NCBI GenBank assembly: GCA_038373865.1
Contig: JAXGGA010001586.1
Span: 1 to 64,000 of the forward strand
Source: Uloborus plumipes
Taxonomy: Eukaryota; Arthropoda; Arachnida; Araneae; Uloboridae
DNA: 64,000 nt
Direction: 5' to 3'
Both the position numbers and the translations under genes were made by a program. The notes below the pieces were generated by a model. It was not told the origin of the DNA, searched no databases, and worked only from the letters and a program-made list of their open reading frames with translations. This document shows, one piece after another, positions 21,518-31,794 of the stretch. Each line of letters starts with the position of its first letter. The stretch's first letter is position 1.

Positions 21518-21775
21518 CAAGGGCGGATTCAGAAATGTTCCAAGGGAGGGGCGGTTGATTTTTTTTCTTACTTGCCCATCTTTTCCGCCATGCATCCTTG
21601 TTGACACAAGTTGATTGCAAATGTTTTGGTCTTCCATTTCGAAAAATTTCCAGATCAGAGCCCCGAATCCCCACCCTTTCCCTTAATATCATCAAAGATC
21701 TGCTAAAATTGCCTTTTCTGAACTTCAAAATATAAAAACTGCTGGAGAAGAGTCCCTCCCTTGTATCCGCCCTTG
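21518..21775 (+). mobile_element. hAT MITE family 3 (CAAGGGCGGAT), perfect 8-bp TSD
   Basis: 258 bases from CAAGGGCGGATTCAGAAATG to TTGTATCCGCCCTTG; CCACCTAG on both sides (21510-21517, 21776-21783). Related copies at 4406 and 61132. The minus-strand open frame crossing it is incidental. Confidence 0.92.
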
Positions 21776-21785
21776 CCACCTAGTA

Positions 21786-22070
21786 TAGAGGTCAGAGAAA
21801 TCTGCCCCGGAGGAGGGGGGGGGGAGATCCCGGGTCCGAATCCCGGCTCGGGCATGGTTGTACTTTCTCTCTCCTGTCCTTTCCTCGAGTGTATGTGTTG
21901 TGCTGTGAATGGATACCTATGCCAAATCCCCGTGGCACGTGTGCACTGTGGGAAGTCGAACTTCACACCAGAGGAGAGTACAGTTGGGAAGATGAGAGCA
22001 CAGTTGGAAAAGGGATGCAGTGCACCCCTCATTGCCACCCTGGCTGGCACAAGACAACAACAATAATAAA
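21786..22070 (+). repeat. SINE-like sequence with polymerase III box B
   Basis: A tRNA T-arm-like CGGGTCCGAATCCCGGCTCGGG (box B) occurs near 21830-21852, followed by a ~200-base body rich in TGCACTGTGGGAAGTCGAAC, and an AACAACAACAATAATAAA tail. Box A is not clear, and the region upstream includes a G tract. Best read as a 5'-damaged tRNA-derived SINE. Several overlapping open frames on both strands are not supported as coding. Confidence 0.5.
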
Positions 22071-22084
22071 TTCATTACGATACT

Positions 22085-22779
22085 GCAAAAATCCAAAATC
22101 TGGAAAATTTCGATATTGTTACAAATCTTGTAAATAGTTGTTGTCTTTCTTGCCTTGCACCATTTCACTAGTTTTGGTTTGATCTGGCGACATGTTGCAA
22201 AAGTATCTGAAGGTATCACTTTTACCATTGGTATACCCGTAACATTTTGTAGTTTTTACACTTGCCCTGCACTTAATAAGCATGAAGACATTTTCGCGCT
22301 GAGTTGTAATACCGTGGGTTTTTCTTTTTATCCCTAGAATTTTCTTGAATGGATTATTCAAGTTTGTGAATGAATCGAACATTCCGGATTTTGCTAGAAT
22401 GTTGTAGAAATTTCCTTCCGAGTATAAATAGCTTTCCAACAGCCTTGAACACAGTTAGTGAGTTCTTTTCAGATTTGATGTATGGAAGACTCGTTTTATT
22501 CGCTCGGGCGAATGTTTGTTTTGCTTTTGTAAATTCTTAATTACTGTTCACGTTAGATACGTGGTGCTGAGTTACTGTTGAGAGTACAGTGTACTGTTTG
22601 CTACTTAATTGCTGGATGTTTAGCAATTGTTCCCTGCTCCTATTGTAAATAAGTGTACATAATTGTAAATAAATTTATAGTTACTTCCTCAAGATTGGAA
22701 TGCTCATTTAAGAAAGTTGAAGGTGCTACGGATTCGTTACAATACTAACCGGTGAAAATCAACATCAGGTTTCATACCA
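22085..22779. other. Unique sequence, no gene recognised
   Basis: A minus-strand frame (22119-22439) and others overlap, none with a domain. No repeat copy detected. Confidence 0.35.
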
Positions 22780-23230
22780 CACTCTAAAAATGAATGTTGT
22801 TTTTACAGTATACTACACCTAATCTTACAGTAGTTTTAGAGTAATAAACTGTAAAATCGTTAATTTTACAGTGAAAAATTGTAAATTGCTAGTTTACAGT
22901 AATAAACTAAAAAATTGCTAACTTTGCAGTTTGACACCGTGCATTTTACAGTTTTAAAGTGGAACCACTGCTGCCAGTATTATACTGTTGTTTTTAAAGA
23001 ATAATACATCTAATTTTATGCCAATCTACTTATATTAAAAACTGAGTATCTTTCTAACTATCTTTCTTTCTAACTATCTTTCTAACTATCTTTCTATGTC
23101 ACGCTTCTTTCTCCTGAACGCCAATGAACTGAAAGTCGAACCAGGTACCGATAGATAGGTAATTTTTCAGGCTTCATTAGTTTCAATCTATATAATTATA
23201 CGATTTTAATTAGCGAAGATATCAATTAAT

Positions 23231-24153
23231 AAGTAGTCAAATTTAAAACGATTAAGCCTAATAAATGATTAAACTTCCAAGACATTTTTTCTTACCGTTG
23301 CCATTTTGAATTAAAACGTTAATTAAATTATTGATTTAAAATTCCAAGATATTTATTTCTTTCCGTTGCGATTTTAAGGCAGGAATTCAAGTGAAACACG
23401 GACGATCGCAACTCACCAATGCAATCGCAAATTCCAAAATTTGGATTCAAGTGAAACGAATTCACTTGAATTCGACTTACAGTAGCGGTTGCAATATGCG
23501 ATCGCCTCGAAGCGACTGCAATGGTGTTTCACTTGAATTCGGCCCTAAATTAAAACGTTAATTAAATTGAACTTTTTAAAATGAAAGAGTGTTATTTTTT
23601 TCCATTGTCATTTTAAATACGTGTTATAACAAAGTTCTAACAATTGTTTTTATTCTAATTATTAATGGCATATTTTTTCTCAGGTACCATTTTGAAAATG
23701 TGTTTTTAAATAAAATTGCAATTGCTGTTTTTAGAAGGGACTTTTTCTGGCTGCGATCTATAAGTAGTCAAATTTAAAGCGAATGTTTAATTAATAAGTA
23801 GTCAAATTTAAAGCGATTAAGCCTAATTAATGATTAAACTTCCAAGACATTTTTTCTTACCGTTGCCATTTTGAATTAAAACGTTAATTAAATTATTGAA
23901 CTATTTAAAATTCCAAGATATTTATTTCTTTCCGTTGCGATTTTGAATTAAAACGTTAATTAAGTTGAACTTTTTAAAATGAAAGAGTGTTATTTTTTTC
24001 ATTGTCATTTTGAATACGTGTTATAACAAAGCTCTAACAATTGTTTTTCTTCTAATTATTAATGACATATTTTTTCTCAGGTACCATTTTGAAAATGTGT
24101 TTTTAAATAAAATTGCAATCGCTGTTTTTAGAAGGGACTTTTTCTGGCTTCGA
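23231..24153 (+). repeat. Internal segmental duplication in the Helitron
   Basis: The segment from AATAAGTAGTCAAATTTAAA through GACATTTTTTCTTACCG, AAAGAGTGTTATTTTTTTC, ATACGTGTTATAACAAAG to AAGGGACTTTTTCTGGCT is present twice (about 23231-23755 and 23801-24150). Only the first copy contains the MITE at 23378-23545, so the MITE arrived after, or was absent from the template of, the duplication. Confidence 0.85.
23378..23545. mobile_element. Harbinger-like MITE inside Helitron
   Basis: GGCAGGAATTCAAGTGAAAC to CACTTGAATTCGGCCC, with TAA at both sides (23375-23377, 23546-23548). The sister Helitron segment at about 23935-23960 reads ATTTTGAATTAAAACG without the insert, giving a natural empty site. 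Confidence 0.88.
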
Positions 24154-24357
24154 TCCAAATATTAAAAGAACTTTTTCGTTTAGAATTTTGCAATTAATTT
24201 TACCGGAAGAAAGCGGTTTGGAAATAATTGTTTTTGGAAAGCAATTTTATTTGTAATTTAGGAAGAGTGCTAAGTATGCGCTACTTGACATCGTCTTTAT
24301 TTTTGAGGAAGCATGTGCAAATAATTTGATTGATTCTTTGATGCAGGAAAGCTTTTT

Positions 24358-24560
24358 AGCGAGCCGCTTTAGCGGGGAGTAGTTTATTAAACTTTTCCTT
24401 GGTACTTTAAAGGCGAGCCGCCTTGGCGGCGAGTAGTGAATTGAAACTTTCCTCGCTACTGTAAAGGCGAGCCGCCTTGACGGCGAGTAAACTGTTTAAA
24501 CTTTCCTCATTTCTTTAAAGGCGAGCCGCCTTGGTGGCGAGTAGTTTTCTCAAACTGCCT
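24358..24560 (+). repeat. 4 x 54-bp tandem repeat with G+C hairpins
   Basis: GAGCCGC begins at 24361, 24415, 24469 and 24523, an exact 54-base period. Each unit has a GCCGCCTTGGCGGC-type palindrome followed by GAGTAGT and an A+T-rich half. It lies just before the Helitron 3' end. Confidence 0.92.
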
Positions 24561-24745
24561 TCACTACATTACAGCCCGTGCAACGCCGGGCTACGCAGCT
24601 AGTAAACTGTAAAATTGTTGATTTTACAGTAATAAACTGTAAAATTGCTAGTTTGACAGGTTATTACTGTGCATTTTACAGTTTTAAACTGGTACCTCGG
24701 CTGCCAGTAGTATACCGTAAAAACAACAGCATATTTTTTGCAGTG

Positions 24746-25245
24746 TAAAAACAATCGATGGAAGACCGAATATTTCCGTCTATGTCTTTCCCCCGAATTG
24801 CATAAAACGTTACCTCCGTCATTCTTCCCAGACGAAGAGTCGCGGTTTTTCGTAAGAAAAAAACGAACAATGCGAGCCGAGAGCGTCTCTCGTCCGGCGA
24901 TGCGTCCAATTCCGGTCATCTAATAACGGACAGGTAGCTGCGGAGATGTTTTCGAAAAAAGGATGTGGTTTTCCTCTCTCGTGGGTCAGGGGGTCAAGGA
25001 CAGCCCGTTCGAGCGTTGCAGACGATTATTATTACGGCATTCGGGGAAAAGAGCCAGAAACGGTTTTCCGGGACACCTTGATGGGACTATTTTTTCTCGG
25101 AAAACGATCTTCCAAAACGCTCGCTCGAAGATCGAAAGTGTTTTAGAATTACCCCGAAAGAAAACAATCATCTTTTATCGGGATGGGTGAGAGGGGATTG
25201 TTCAGGTTTTCCGGTTCTCGAGAAAGGGACATTCATCCGTCATTT
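24746..25245. other. Unique G+C-richer island, no gene recognised
   Basis: Overlapping frames on both strands (24599-24923, 24946-25190) lack known domains. GTGGGTCAGGGGGTCAAGG at about 24981 is another TGACCCA-type motif. Confidence 0.35.
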
Positions 25246-25995
25246 GGACAATCAGGCGGCGGAGGGGGGCGTCAATTGACATCCCTTTGAATTCTAGAAA
25301 CATAATGCAAAAATACATTATTGCAGAAATTTTGTTATTCGTTCCTCATAAAATGTATTGAATACAGACCCAGGGTTGTCACTCAATTCCGGGGGAAAAA
25401 TTCCCTGTTTTTTCCCTACATGAATATGCAGTATTACGAACGAGCGAACACTGATATTCTATATGACACAGAGAAAAAACTAACTAAATAAAAACACAGG
25501 GAGGCAAAGCAGAATTCATTAAAACTGAAATCATAGAACGGATTAACGACTAATCTCATACTTTCTAATTAAATTAGCATAAGCTTTAAAATGAATTTCA
25601 AACAAAGTAATAATTATTTTTTGCTTCTATAATACACAATTAAATATTTACTTATAAATAAATAAACTTAGCAAAAAAAAAACTGTGAAGTAAAATTACT
25701 ATTCATTTTATTTTATTTATTATTATTATTTTCTTCATTTGCGCATACATTTATTCATTGATAGTTTAATTTTAGAATTTATTTTAGCAACTTGAACTTT
25801 TGAAAAAGAGTAAAATTCCCTGCACTTTCCAGATTTTTGAAGAAATTTTCAAAATTCCCTGGATTTTCCCTGTTTTTCTGTTGGTTTTTCAATACCCTGT
25901 ATTTTCCCTGTTTTTTCAGGTTTCCCTGTGGCGTGGCAACCCTGAGACCACCTCCCCCCCTGGAATTAGTTGAAGTTGAAACGACGGGCCCTCAG
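25246..25995 (+). mobile_element. Decayed hAT MITE family 1 copy split by another hAT
   Basis: CCGTCATTTGGACAATC..GGCGTCAATTGACATCCC at the left and CCCCCTGGAATTAGTTGAAG..AACGACGGGCCCT at the right resemble family 1 halves. Internal sequence is replaced by the 25371-25944 element. Inference from landmarks; ends are eroded. Confidence 0.4.
25371..25944. mobile_element. hAT-like element (CAGGGTTGTCAC)
   Basis: Left CAGGGTTGTCACTCAATTCC and right GGCGTGGCAACCCTG are inverted; subterminal TTCCCTGTTTTTTCCC repeats occur at both sides. Flanks (TACAGACC, AGACCACC) are not a clean duplication. The interior is A+T-rich with no transposase. Confidence 0.6.
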
Positions 25996-26004
25996 TCATG
26001 GGCA

Positions 26005-26135
26005 AATATGAACCAAGTTCTTTAAGTTTATATCTGCCTCCAGCTCTTTTACTGCCTATTCCAGACTGATGAGTTCTAATAAGAACGTGAATGGAATCTG
26101 GATGGCACAACCGAGCTGGCGGTGTATTGCACGTC
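26005..26135 (+). ncRNA. Hammerhead-ribozyme-like motif, copy A (core mutated)
   Basis: CTATTCCAGA, then CTGATGAG (26066-26073), stem II TTC/GAA around TAATAA, then CGTGAA where a functional core needs CGAAA, then TGGAATC and TGGATGG. Stem I CCAGA/TCTGG pairs perfectly. Flanks (GCCTCCAGCTC upstream, ACAACCGAGCTGGCGGTG downstream) match copies B and C. The catalytic GAAA is altered, so this copy is probably inactive. Confidence 0.6.
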
Positions 26136-26232
26136 ATACACGGATGTGATACATTTGAGCGCATAATATCGGGAACTTCAATTAACCGTCCAATGATCTG
26201 AACACGCCATTCCTCCCTTTAAAATCGGAACA

Positions 26233-26461
26233 TGGGTCTCAGTGGCCGAGCGGTCTAAGGTTTGTTGCCGATAACTCTGAGACGGTGGGTTCGATTCCCA
26301 CCCTAGCTCCGGATGTACTTTCCTTCCTTAGTGATGTAACTCTTTCATACATTGTCTGTACAAGATATATGTAATAAAAATCATATGTAACGGAGGAAAA
26401 ACAAGATTGTAGTCCTCATCAAAAAACCTGGGCATATAGCCCAAAAACGAACGAACGAACG
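26233..26461 (+). repeat. tRNA-derived SINE with 12-bp target duplication
   Basis: Bounded by AAAATCGGAACA on both sides (26221-26232, 26462-26473). The 5' part is tRNA-like with box A TGGCCGAGCGG and box B GGTTCGATTCC, of the leucine/serine style. A ~130-base unrelated body follows and the tail is an ACGA repeat (AACGAACGAACGAACG). Acceptor stem pairing is poor, so this is a retroposed SINE rather than a working tRNA gene. Confidence 0.88.
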
Positions 26462-26473
26462 AAAATCGGAACA

Positions 26474-27913
26474 CTACTATGAAAAATGCTATTTTACATT
26501 GATTTCGGATGATACCTTGAGAACAATTTAATGCCATTTTACATTAAATTCAGTTTGTAATAAATGTCGTCTCCTTTATCGCTATCAGAATGATGCGAGT
26601 ATTCGACGCTGAAGGTGGGCGGCGATTCAAGTAGCAAAATAGAAAAGTTTAAATCACAAGTTGGGCAAACTTTATCATAAAAGTGGCACGTTTTTACACT
26701 TTTAATTTATTTTAATACCTATAGTTACGTCGAAATATAATATACCAGACAGTTATAATTTCAAACGCTAACTACCAGCTTTCGAAATACTTCCTCAAAA
26801 TTTTCACTTTTAGCTGTCACACTTACGCCTGACTTTAAATGATACAAGTGTATCTGAAAACAAGTCTCCTTTTGCTGAATTCTGTTTTCATTTTTACGAA
26901 AGAACTTAATTACAGAACCGATTCAGCTAGGACAAAATAATTTAAAGAACTTTTTCATAACACCACGGAGACCTCATTTTTGATAACACGAAAAATAGCA
27001 AAACACTTTCAGAAAATACCCAAATAACATATGACACTTTAATAGATTTCTCCATAAACTGGAATTACAATAAAAATAATTTTGCGAGAATGAACACTTA
27101 TCTAAAGTAACAAGTTTCGGCGACAGCTACATTTTAATGATTAGTTTAATTTTAAACTATTGCTCCACGTAGTTTATCGGGTTTTTTTTTTTTTTTTTGG
27201 CATAAAGTTTCTATCTATAACTATGAGAATTAATGTTAGATCATAAACCAAGATTCTCTCTTAAGTATGAAATTCCCGTAATTATAAGAATACTTTTCAG
27301 GATTGCATTTCTAGGATTAAAATATTATTTCCTGATATTACCTCAAAAATTATACTTATATCCTTAAACATTATTTTGTCCATATGATTAAAATAAAAAT
27401 CGCATGTTTTAAATTTTATCATATTGCGTGTTTATGTATTTGCCAAATTAAAAGAATTTGCATTTTTTCTATGTGCCGGAGGTGGGTTGAAATTTTGTTC
27501 ACGCGTTTGGCAAATTATTCCTAGCTTTTCACTGTAAATGTATCCCTTTAGCGTCCTTCGTTTATAGTTTTTGATTTTTGAGTGTAAAAAAAACGAAAAG
27601 AAAAATCACATATTGAGCATTGTAAAATTTCCCCAGTCCACAGAAGTTGGTTTCAAGAGGTTCAGTAGACATAGTTGAAAACATGATATAAATATCATTT
27701 TCGTTTGCTTGTTATTTATAATCAATCATTACTTTGTAAATATCAGAGACGGATAAAAGGGAGGAACGATGGCCACCAGAAATTTTTTGAGATTGAAGTT
27801 ACAAAAACATAATTTTAGACTATTGCTAAAGGTGTTGGAGGCAGTTTTGGGCTCTCCCTCGGAAACATTTCGGGACTGAAGTTCAAAGGGATCAATGAGT
27901 ACAATCCAGTGTG
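26474..27913. other. Long A+T-rich stretch, no gene or repeat recognised
   Basis: No frame longer than about 95 codons and no domain. A poly-T run lies at 27182-27198. The stretch 27729-27913 directly precedes the inverted element and looks like ordinary flank. Confidence 0.4.
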
Positions 27914-27917
27914 CATA

Positions 27918-30436
27918 GGGTAAATTCCATGTGAAATCAACAAGCCTCAAAACTTGACCATCACCAATTTCAAAAAAAATTATAGGGTTGATTACGTCTA
28001 TAAAGTGATACAAAAAACTGATATTAAAATTTTTTTTCAGCTGTTAGTTTTTTGTGTGAGACCGCTTAAAAAACTCGAAAAATGGCAAAAAGTGAAATTT
28101 TGGTACATACAAAGACTCAATTTTCTCAGCTTCTATTGCAGCTAAAGTCTTTTGTTATATGTCATTTTAAAGCTCTTTAAATAGGCTTTCATATGATATG
28201 TAACTTGACAAGATTTCGCGATGTTAATATTACAAGGTCACCGAAAGCATAATTTGACCTTGAATATCTCAAAAAGTGCATTTCTTAAAAATCTGAAAAA
28301 AATATATATATTACTTCATAATGTGGTGTATATGTGGTAAAATTTTCAGAATGGGACAGCAATGGGATCTGGACGAAAAATGGCATAGACTTTTTACCCT
28401 CTTACCACTTTATTGCAATGTCTATGGCTACTGAAGAGATATAATACAGAAATACTGCAAACTGTGAAATGTTATTTACAAGTAACGGTTGGCACATTCC
28501 ACTTTTGGTTTACTTCCTGTCTATAATGTTCAATTGTGCAATATTGAAAATTAATTCATTTGATATGCTCATTTGCCCAATCAAACAACTGTCGTAGTGC
28601 CATGATTTGAGTGTCATAAATCCTTTACACACTGACTAAAGTTGCAAGTCTTTTACCAGTTCCACCCACGCCATCACAGGCACTTATGCCATGGGATTAG
28701 GCAAAAAAAAATGCCACTCTGCTTTAATCCCAAAATATAATTCATGATAACTCAGGTTAAGAAAATTCAGTCTATTTTGTACTGTGAGGCAGCTCCATCA
28801 CTGAAGTAATAGATCAAGCTCATTTTGGCGGCAAAATGAGACTGCGTGAAATTTATAAGGCACTTCTGTCCTGGATTTCAAGAACTCAAGGACAGGATTG
28901 AAGAAGCATTTGAAATGAATTGCGTTGAAAGCGTCTCCTATAAACAATGGATGCAAGTTAAGAGAAGAACATGTCTTGAGACATTGGTCAAGTGTACAGA
29001 AGAATTTATTGATTCCTTTTTGAAGAACTTCCTAAACTCATTCAGCGCTCGTTTCTTGCTACTCAACAGTCTAGCTCTATCTTACTTATCTGAAAGATAT
29101 CAGTCTCATTTTGCCACCAAACCAAGCTTGATCTATTACTTCAGTGATGGAGCTGCCTCACGGTACAAAAATAGACCGGATTTTCTTAACCTGAGTTATC
29201 ATGAATTATATTTTGGGATTAAAGCAGAGTGGCATTTTTTTTTTTTTTTGCCTAATCCCATCATGGCAAAAGTGCTTGTGATGACGTGGGTGGAACTGGT
29301 AAAAGACTTGCAACTTTAGTCAGTCTGTAAAGGATTTATGACACTCAAATCATGGCACACGACAGTTGTTTAATTGGGCAAATGAGCATATCAAATGAAT
29401 TAATTTTCAATATTGCACAATTGAACATTATAGACAGGAAGAACAGGCTTTGAAATCGAGAAAAATGACGACAAGTACAATACCAGGCACTCAGAGTCTT
29501 CATTGTTTTATGCCATTGAATAGGAATCAGGTGCAAGTGAAAGTATATTTAATTTCCAACACAATAAGGATCGAACGTACTACAACTATCAAATGCGATC
29601 TTGATTGCTCAGATATGGTTGGATTCTTGACCTGCAGGTATAATGGATGTTGGAGGCTGGGGCGCGTCTTAGACACAGATGAAGAAAATCAAAATTTGAA
29701 AATGATGTTGCATCCTCATGGACCCTCAAATTCTTTCTACTATCCTGACTTTGAAAATGTTTTCAATGTGCCTATTAGTGCCGTTATTTCGAAAGTAGAC
29801 CTTAGGAGAAAGGCAACAGGAATGATTTATTACCTCTCAAACCAAGAAATGGAATGTGCCAACCGTTACTTGTATATAACATTTCACAGTTTGCAGTATT
29901 TCTGTATTATATCTCTTCAATAGCCATAGACATTGCAATAAAGTGGTAAGAGGGTAAAAAGTCTATGTCATTTTTCGTCCAGATCCCATTGCTGTCCCAT
30001 TCTGAAAATTTTACCACGTATACACCACATTATGAAGTAATATATATATATTTTTTTTCAGATTTTTAAGAAATGCACTTTTTGAGATATTCAAGGTCAA
30101 ATTATGCTTTCGGTGACCTTGAAATATTAACATTGCGAAATCTTGTCAAGTTACATATCATATAAAAGCCTGTTTAAAGAGCTTTAAAATGACATATAAC
30201 AAAAGACTTTAGCTGCAATAGAAGCTGAGAAACTTGAGTCTTTGTATGTACCAAAATTTCACTTTTTGCCATTTTTCGAGTTTTTTAAGCGGTCTCACAT
30301 AAAAAAACTAACAGCTGAAAAAAAATTTTAAAATCAGTTTTTTGTATCACTTCATAGACGTAATAAACCCTATAATTTTTTTTGAAATTGGTGATGGTCA
30401 AGTTTTGAGGCTTGTTGATTTCACATGGAATGACCC
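27918..30436. mobile_element. Inverted-duplicated DNA transposon, 4-bp TSD, Sola-like?
   Basis: Begins GGGTAAATTCCATGTGAAAT and ends with the inverse (ATTTCACATGGAATGACCC), with CATA on each side (27914-27917, 30437-30440). The left arm (27918-28843) is a reverse complement of the right arm (29100-30436) except that it lacks about 400 bases corresponding to 29446-29850. About 255 bases separate the arms. The right arm plus spacer carries transposase remnants (28846-29925); the left arm carries the same C-terminal piece in antisense. It behaves as a giant hairpin. A 4-base duplication fits Sola elements, but superfamily is inference. Confidence 0.8.
28846..29925 (+). pseudogene. Transposase-like protein remnant (FSDGAA..YKN family)
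   Basis: Two open pieces: 28846-29319 and 29450-29923. The first contains CPGFQELKDRIEEAFEMN, SYKQWMQVKRRTCLET, then YYFSDGAASRYKNRPDFLNL and ELYFGIKAEWHFF. A slip in the poly-T at 29236-29250 moves the continuation into another frame, where SHHGKSACDDVGGTGKRLAT is readable. The second piece has TIPGTQSLHCFMPLN and a C-terminal RYNGCWRLGRVLDTDEENQN, LHPHGPSNSFYYPD. From memory this series matches a large uncharacterised family abundant in arthropods and Hydra, likely a DDE transposase. The middle, holding a first conserved acidic block, is missing between ARFLLLNS and YQSHF, and there is no ATG start for piece one. Dead coding relic inside 27918-30436; the function is inferred, not searched. 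Confidence 0.7.
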
Positions 30437-30440
30437 CATA

Positions 30441-31144
30441 GTAAAACGTAAGAAATAAAATTCAATCGCCTCATTCTTGAAAAATTTGTGGATCCGCCCT
30501 TGATAAACGCACCATAAAACGAAACGAAATTGAATTTGGAAACACATCAACGAGTTTTTTTCCCGTACTTCTACCTCGATTTATAATACGAGGCAGCATT
30601 ACATTCCTTTACATAAATTTTGAAACAAAAACAAATCAAAATTCATAGAAAAACAATGGTCATTATTTTCAATTGCCAAGTTCAACCTGTTAGATGTCAG
30701 CGGGAAATGAATCATTCCATCCACCCCACCCCCTTTTGTTCTTCTCCGCCTTAATCACCCCCTCCCCCCCCCCGATAAGCACACCCACCGGACCGTTAAA
30801 CCACTTTGAGGGTGAGTGGACACACACTATCATTTCCTCTTTTTGGGAAGCAATTAAAAGGCCGAGAGCAGAGAGCAGACGTGTGGGAAAAAACGAAACG
30901 ACACTTAACCCTTCCCCTTCTCTCCGAAAAAGAGCGGGAAAGTGGGTCAAGGCTGCCAATCCCGGCCCGGGGCTCCCCATCCCTTTCTGCACTTCCGATG
31001 GAAGGAGGTCACTGACGCCGGGAAGGATGGAGCGGAGGATGCAGATGAAGAGGAATGCATTCTTTTTCCGAACACTCCGATTAAAGACGGCGCTGGCTGC
31101 ACTCCTATGCAGAAAATCACGCAAATTGGTCAGGTGGGTGAGGG
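30441..31144. other. Unique G+C-richer island with overlapping frames
   Basis: Three mutually overlapping frames (30690-31205 minus, 30694-31152 plus, 30942-31292 plus) coexist because of C-rich sequence, and none shows a domain. A partial family-3 hAT end (GTGGATCCGCCCTTG) is at about 30489-30503. AAGTGGGTCAAGGC at 30940 is another TGACCCA-type motif. Confidence 0.35.
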
Positions 31145-31146
31145 AC

Positions 31147-31794
31147 GAGTAGGGAGGTCCAAAAAGTTTTTTTTTTTTAAATTCCGGAATCGCGTTACCC
31201 CTCAAAAGTTGTGGATTGGTATCCTTAATTGGGGAAAAATAATAAAGACATTCTTAAGTAGACACCTTCAGTTCGTCATGTCTGAGAGTTAGCAAAAATA
31301 TGCTAAAAATTGAAATTCTCAAAACATAATAAATTTATTTTTTTGTAATTTTTATTTTTCCGCAACAGCCATATATTGTTAGTATATATGGCTGTATATT
31401 ATTTTATAGCTTTTATATAAGATCTTTAGTTCGCGCATACGCCTTAAATTGGGGATTACTTTAATCCAATTTGAGGCGTATGCGTGAAAGCTAAATATGT
31501 GATCATATGTGAAAGCTAAAAAATATTTTTTAGGTGCAAACTAAGCAAAAAACAAACAATTTATGGCTGTTGCATTGTAAAGAATTGCAAAAAATTAAAT
31601 TTATTATATTTTGAAAATTTCCATTTTCAGCATATTTTCGCAAACTTTCAGTCGCATACGCGAGCTGAAGATGGCAACTTAGAATTTTCTTAATATTGCT
31701 TCCCTAATTAAGGATACCAATGTGCAACTTTTGAAGGGTAACGCGATTCTGAAATTTAAAAAAAAATCTATTTTTTCGACCCACCCTACTGAGC
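31147..31794. mobile_element. Long-TIR non-autonomous element
   Basis: Left AGTAGGGAGGTCCAAAAAG, then GAATCGCGTTACCCCTCAAA and TTGGTATCCTTAATTGGGG; right side carries the inverse (GATACCAATGTGCAACTT, GGGTAACGCGATTC, TTCGACCCACCCTACT). A second hairpin (ACGCCTTAAATTGGGG / CCAATTTGAGGCGT) lies at 31437-31481. A fresh left-end-like TAGGGTGGGTCGAAAATG starts at about 31797, suggesting a tandem or chained copy. Target duplication unresolved. Confidence 0.6.

Larger units (their letters stand above)
23025..24602 (+). mobile_element. Helitron, non-autonomous, intact ends
   Basis: Starts TCTACTTATATTAAAA directly after A and ends CTAG directly before T, the canonical A|TC...CTAG|T arrangement without target duplication. 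A hairpin AGCCCG/CGGGCT (24573-24592, loop TGCAACGC) lies ten bases from the end, as expected for the rolling-circle terminator. No Rep/helicase frame. The interior holds a duplicated ~350-base segment, a Harbinger-like MITE and a 4 x 54-base tandem array. Confidence 0.92.
22780..24745 (-). repeat. HPA hairpin-array element split by a Helitron
   Basis: CACTCTAAAAATGAATG at 22780 and TATTTTTTGCAGTG ending at 24745 are the two ends of one minus-oriented copy. The landmark CTGCTGCCAGTATTATACTG is at about 22970 and CTCGGCTGCCAG at 24700. Removing 23025-24602 joins TTTTATGCCAA to TAAACTGTAAAATTG, exactly the module seen in uninterrupted copies. Confidence 0.85.

Noticed and set aside
26233..26310. 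Functional tRNA gene (Leu/Ser-like)
   Set aside because: Boxes A and B are good but acceptor pairing is poor, and the sequence continues into a SINE body with a 12-base target duplication.
30690..31292. Three overlapping open frames of 116-171 codons
   Set aside because: Mutually overlapping on both strands in C-rich sequence, no known domain; no ground to choose one.
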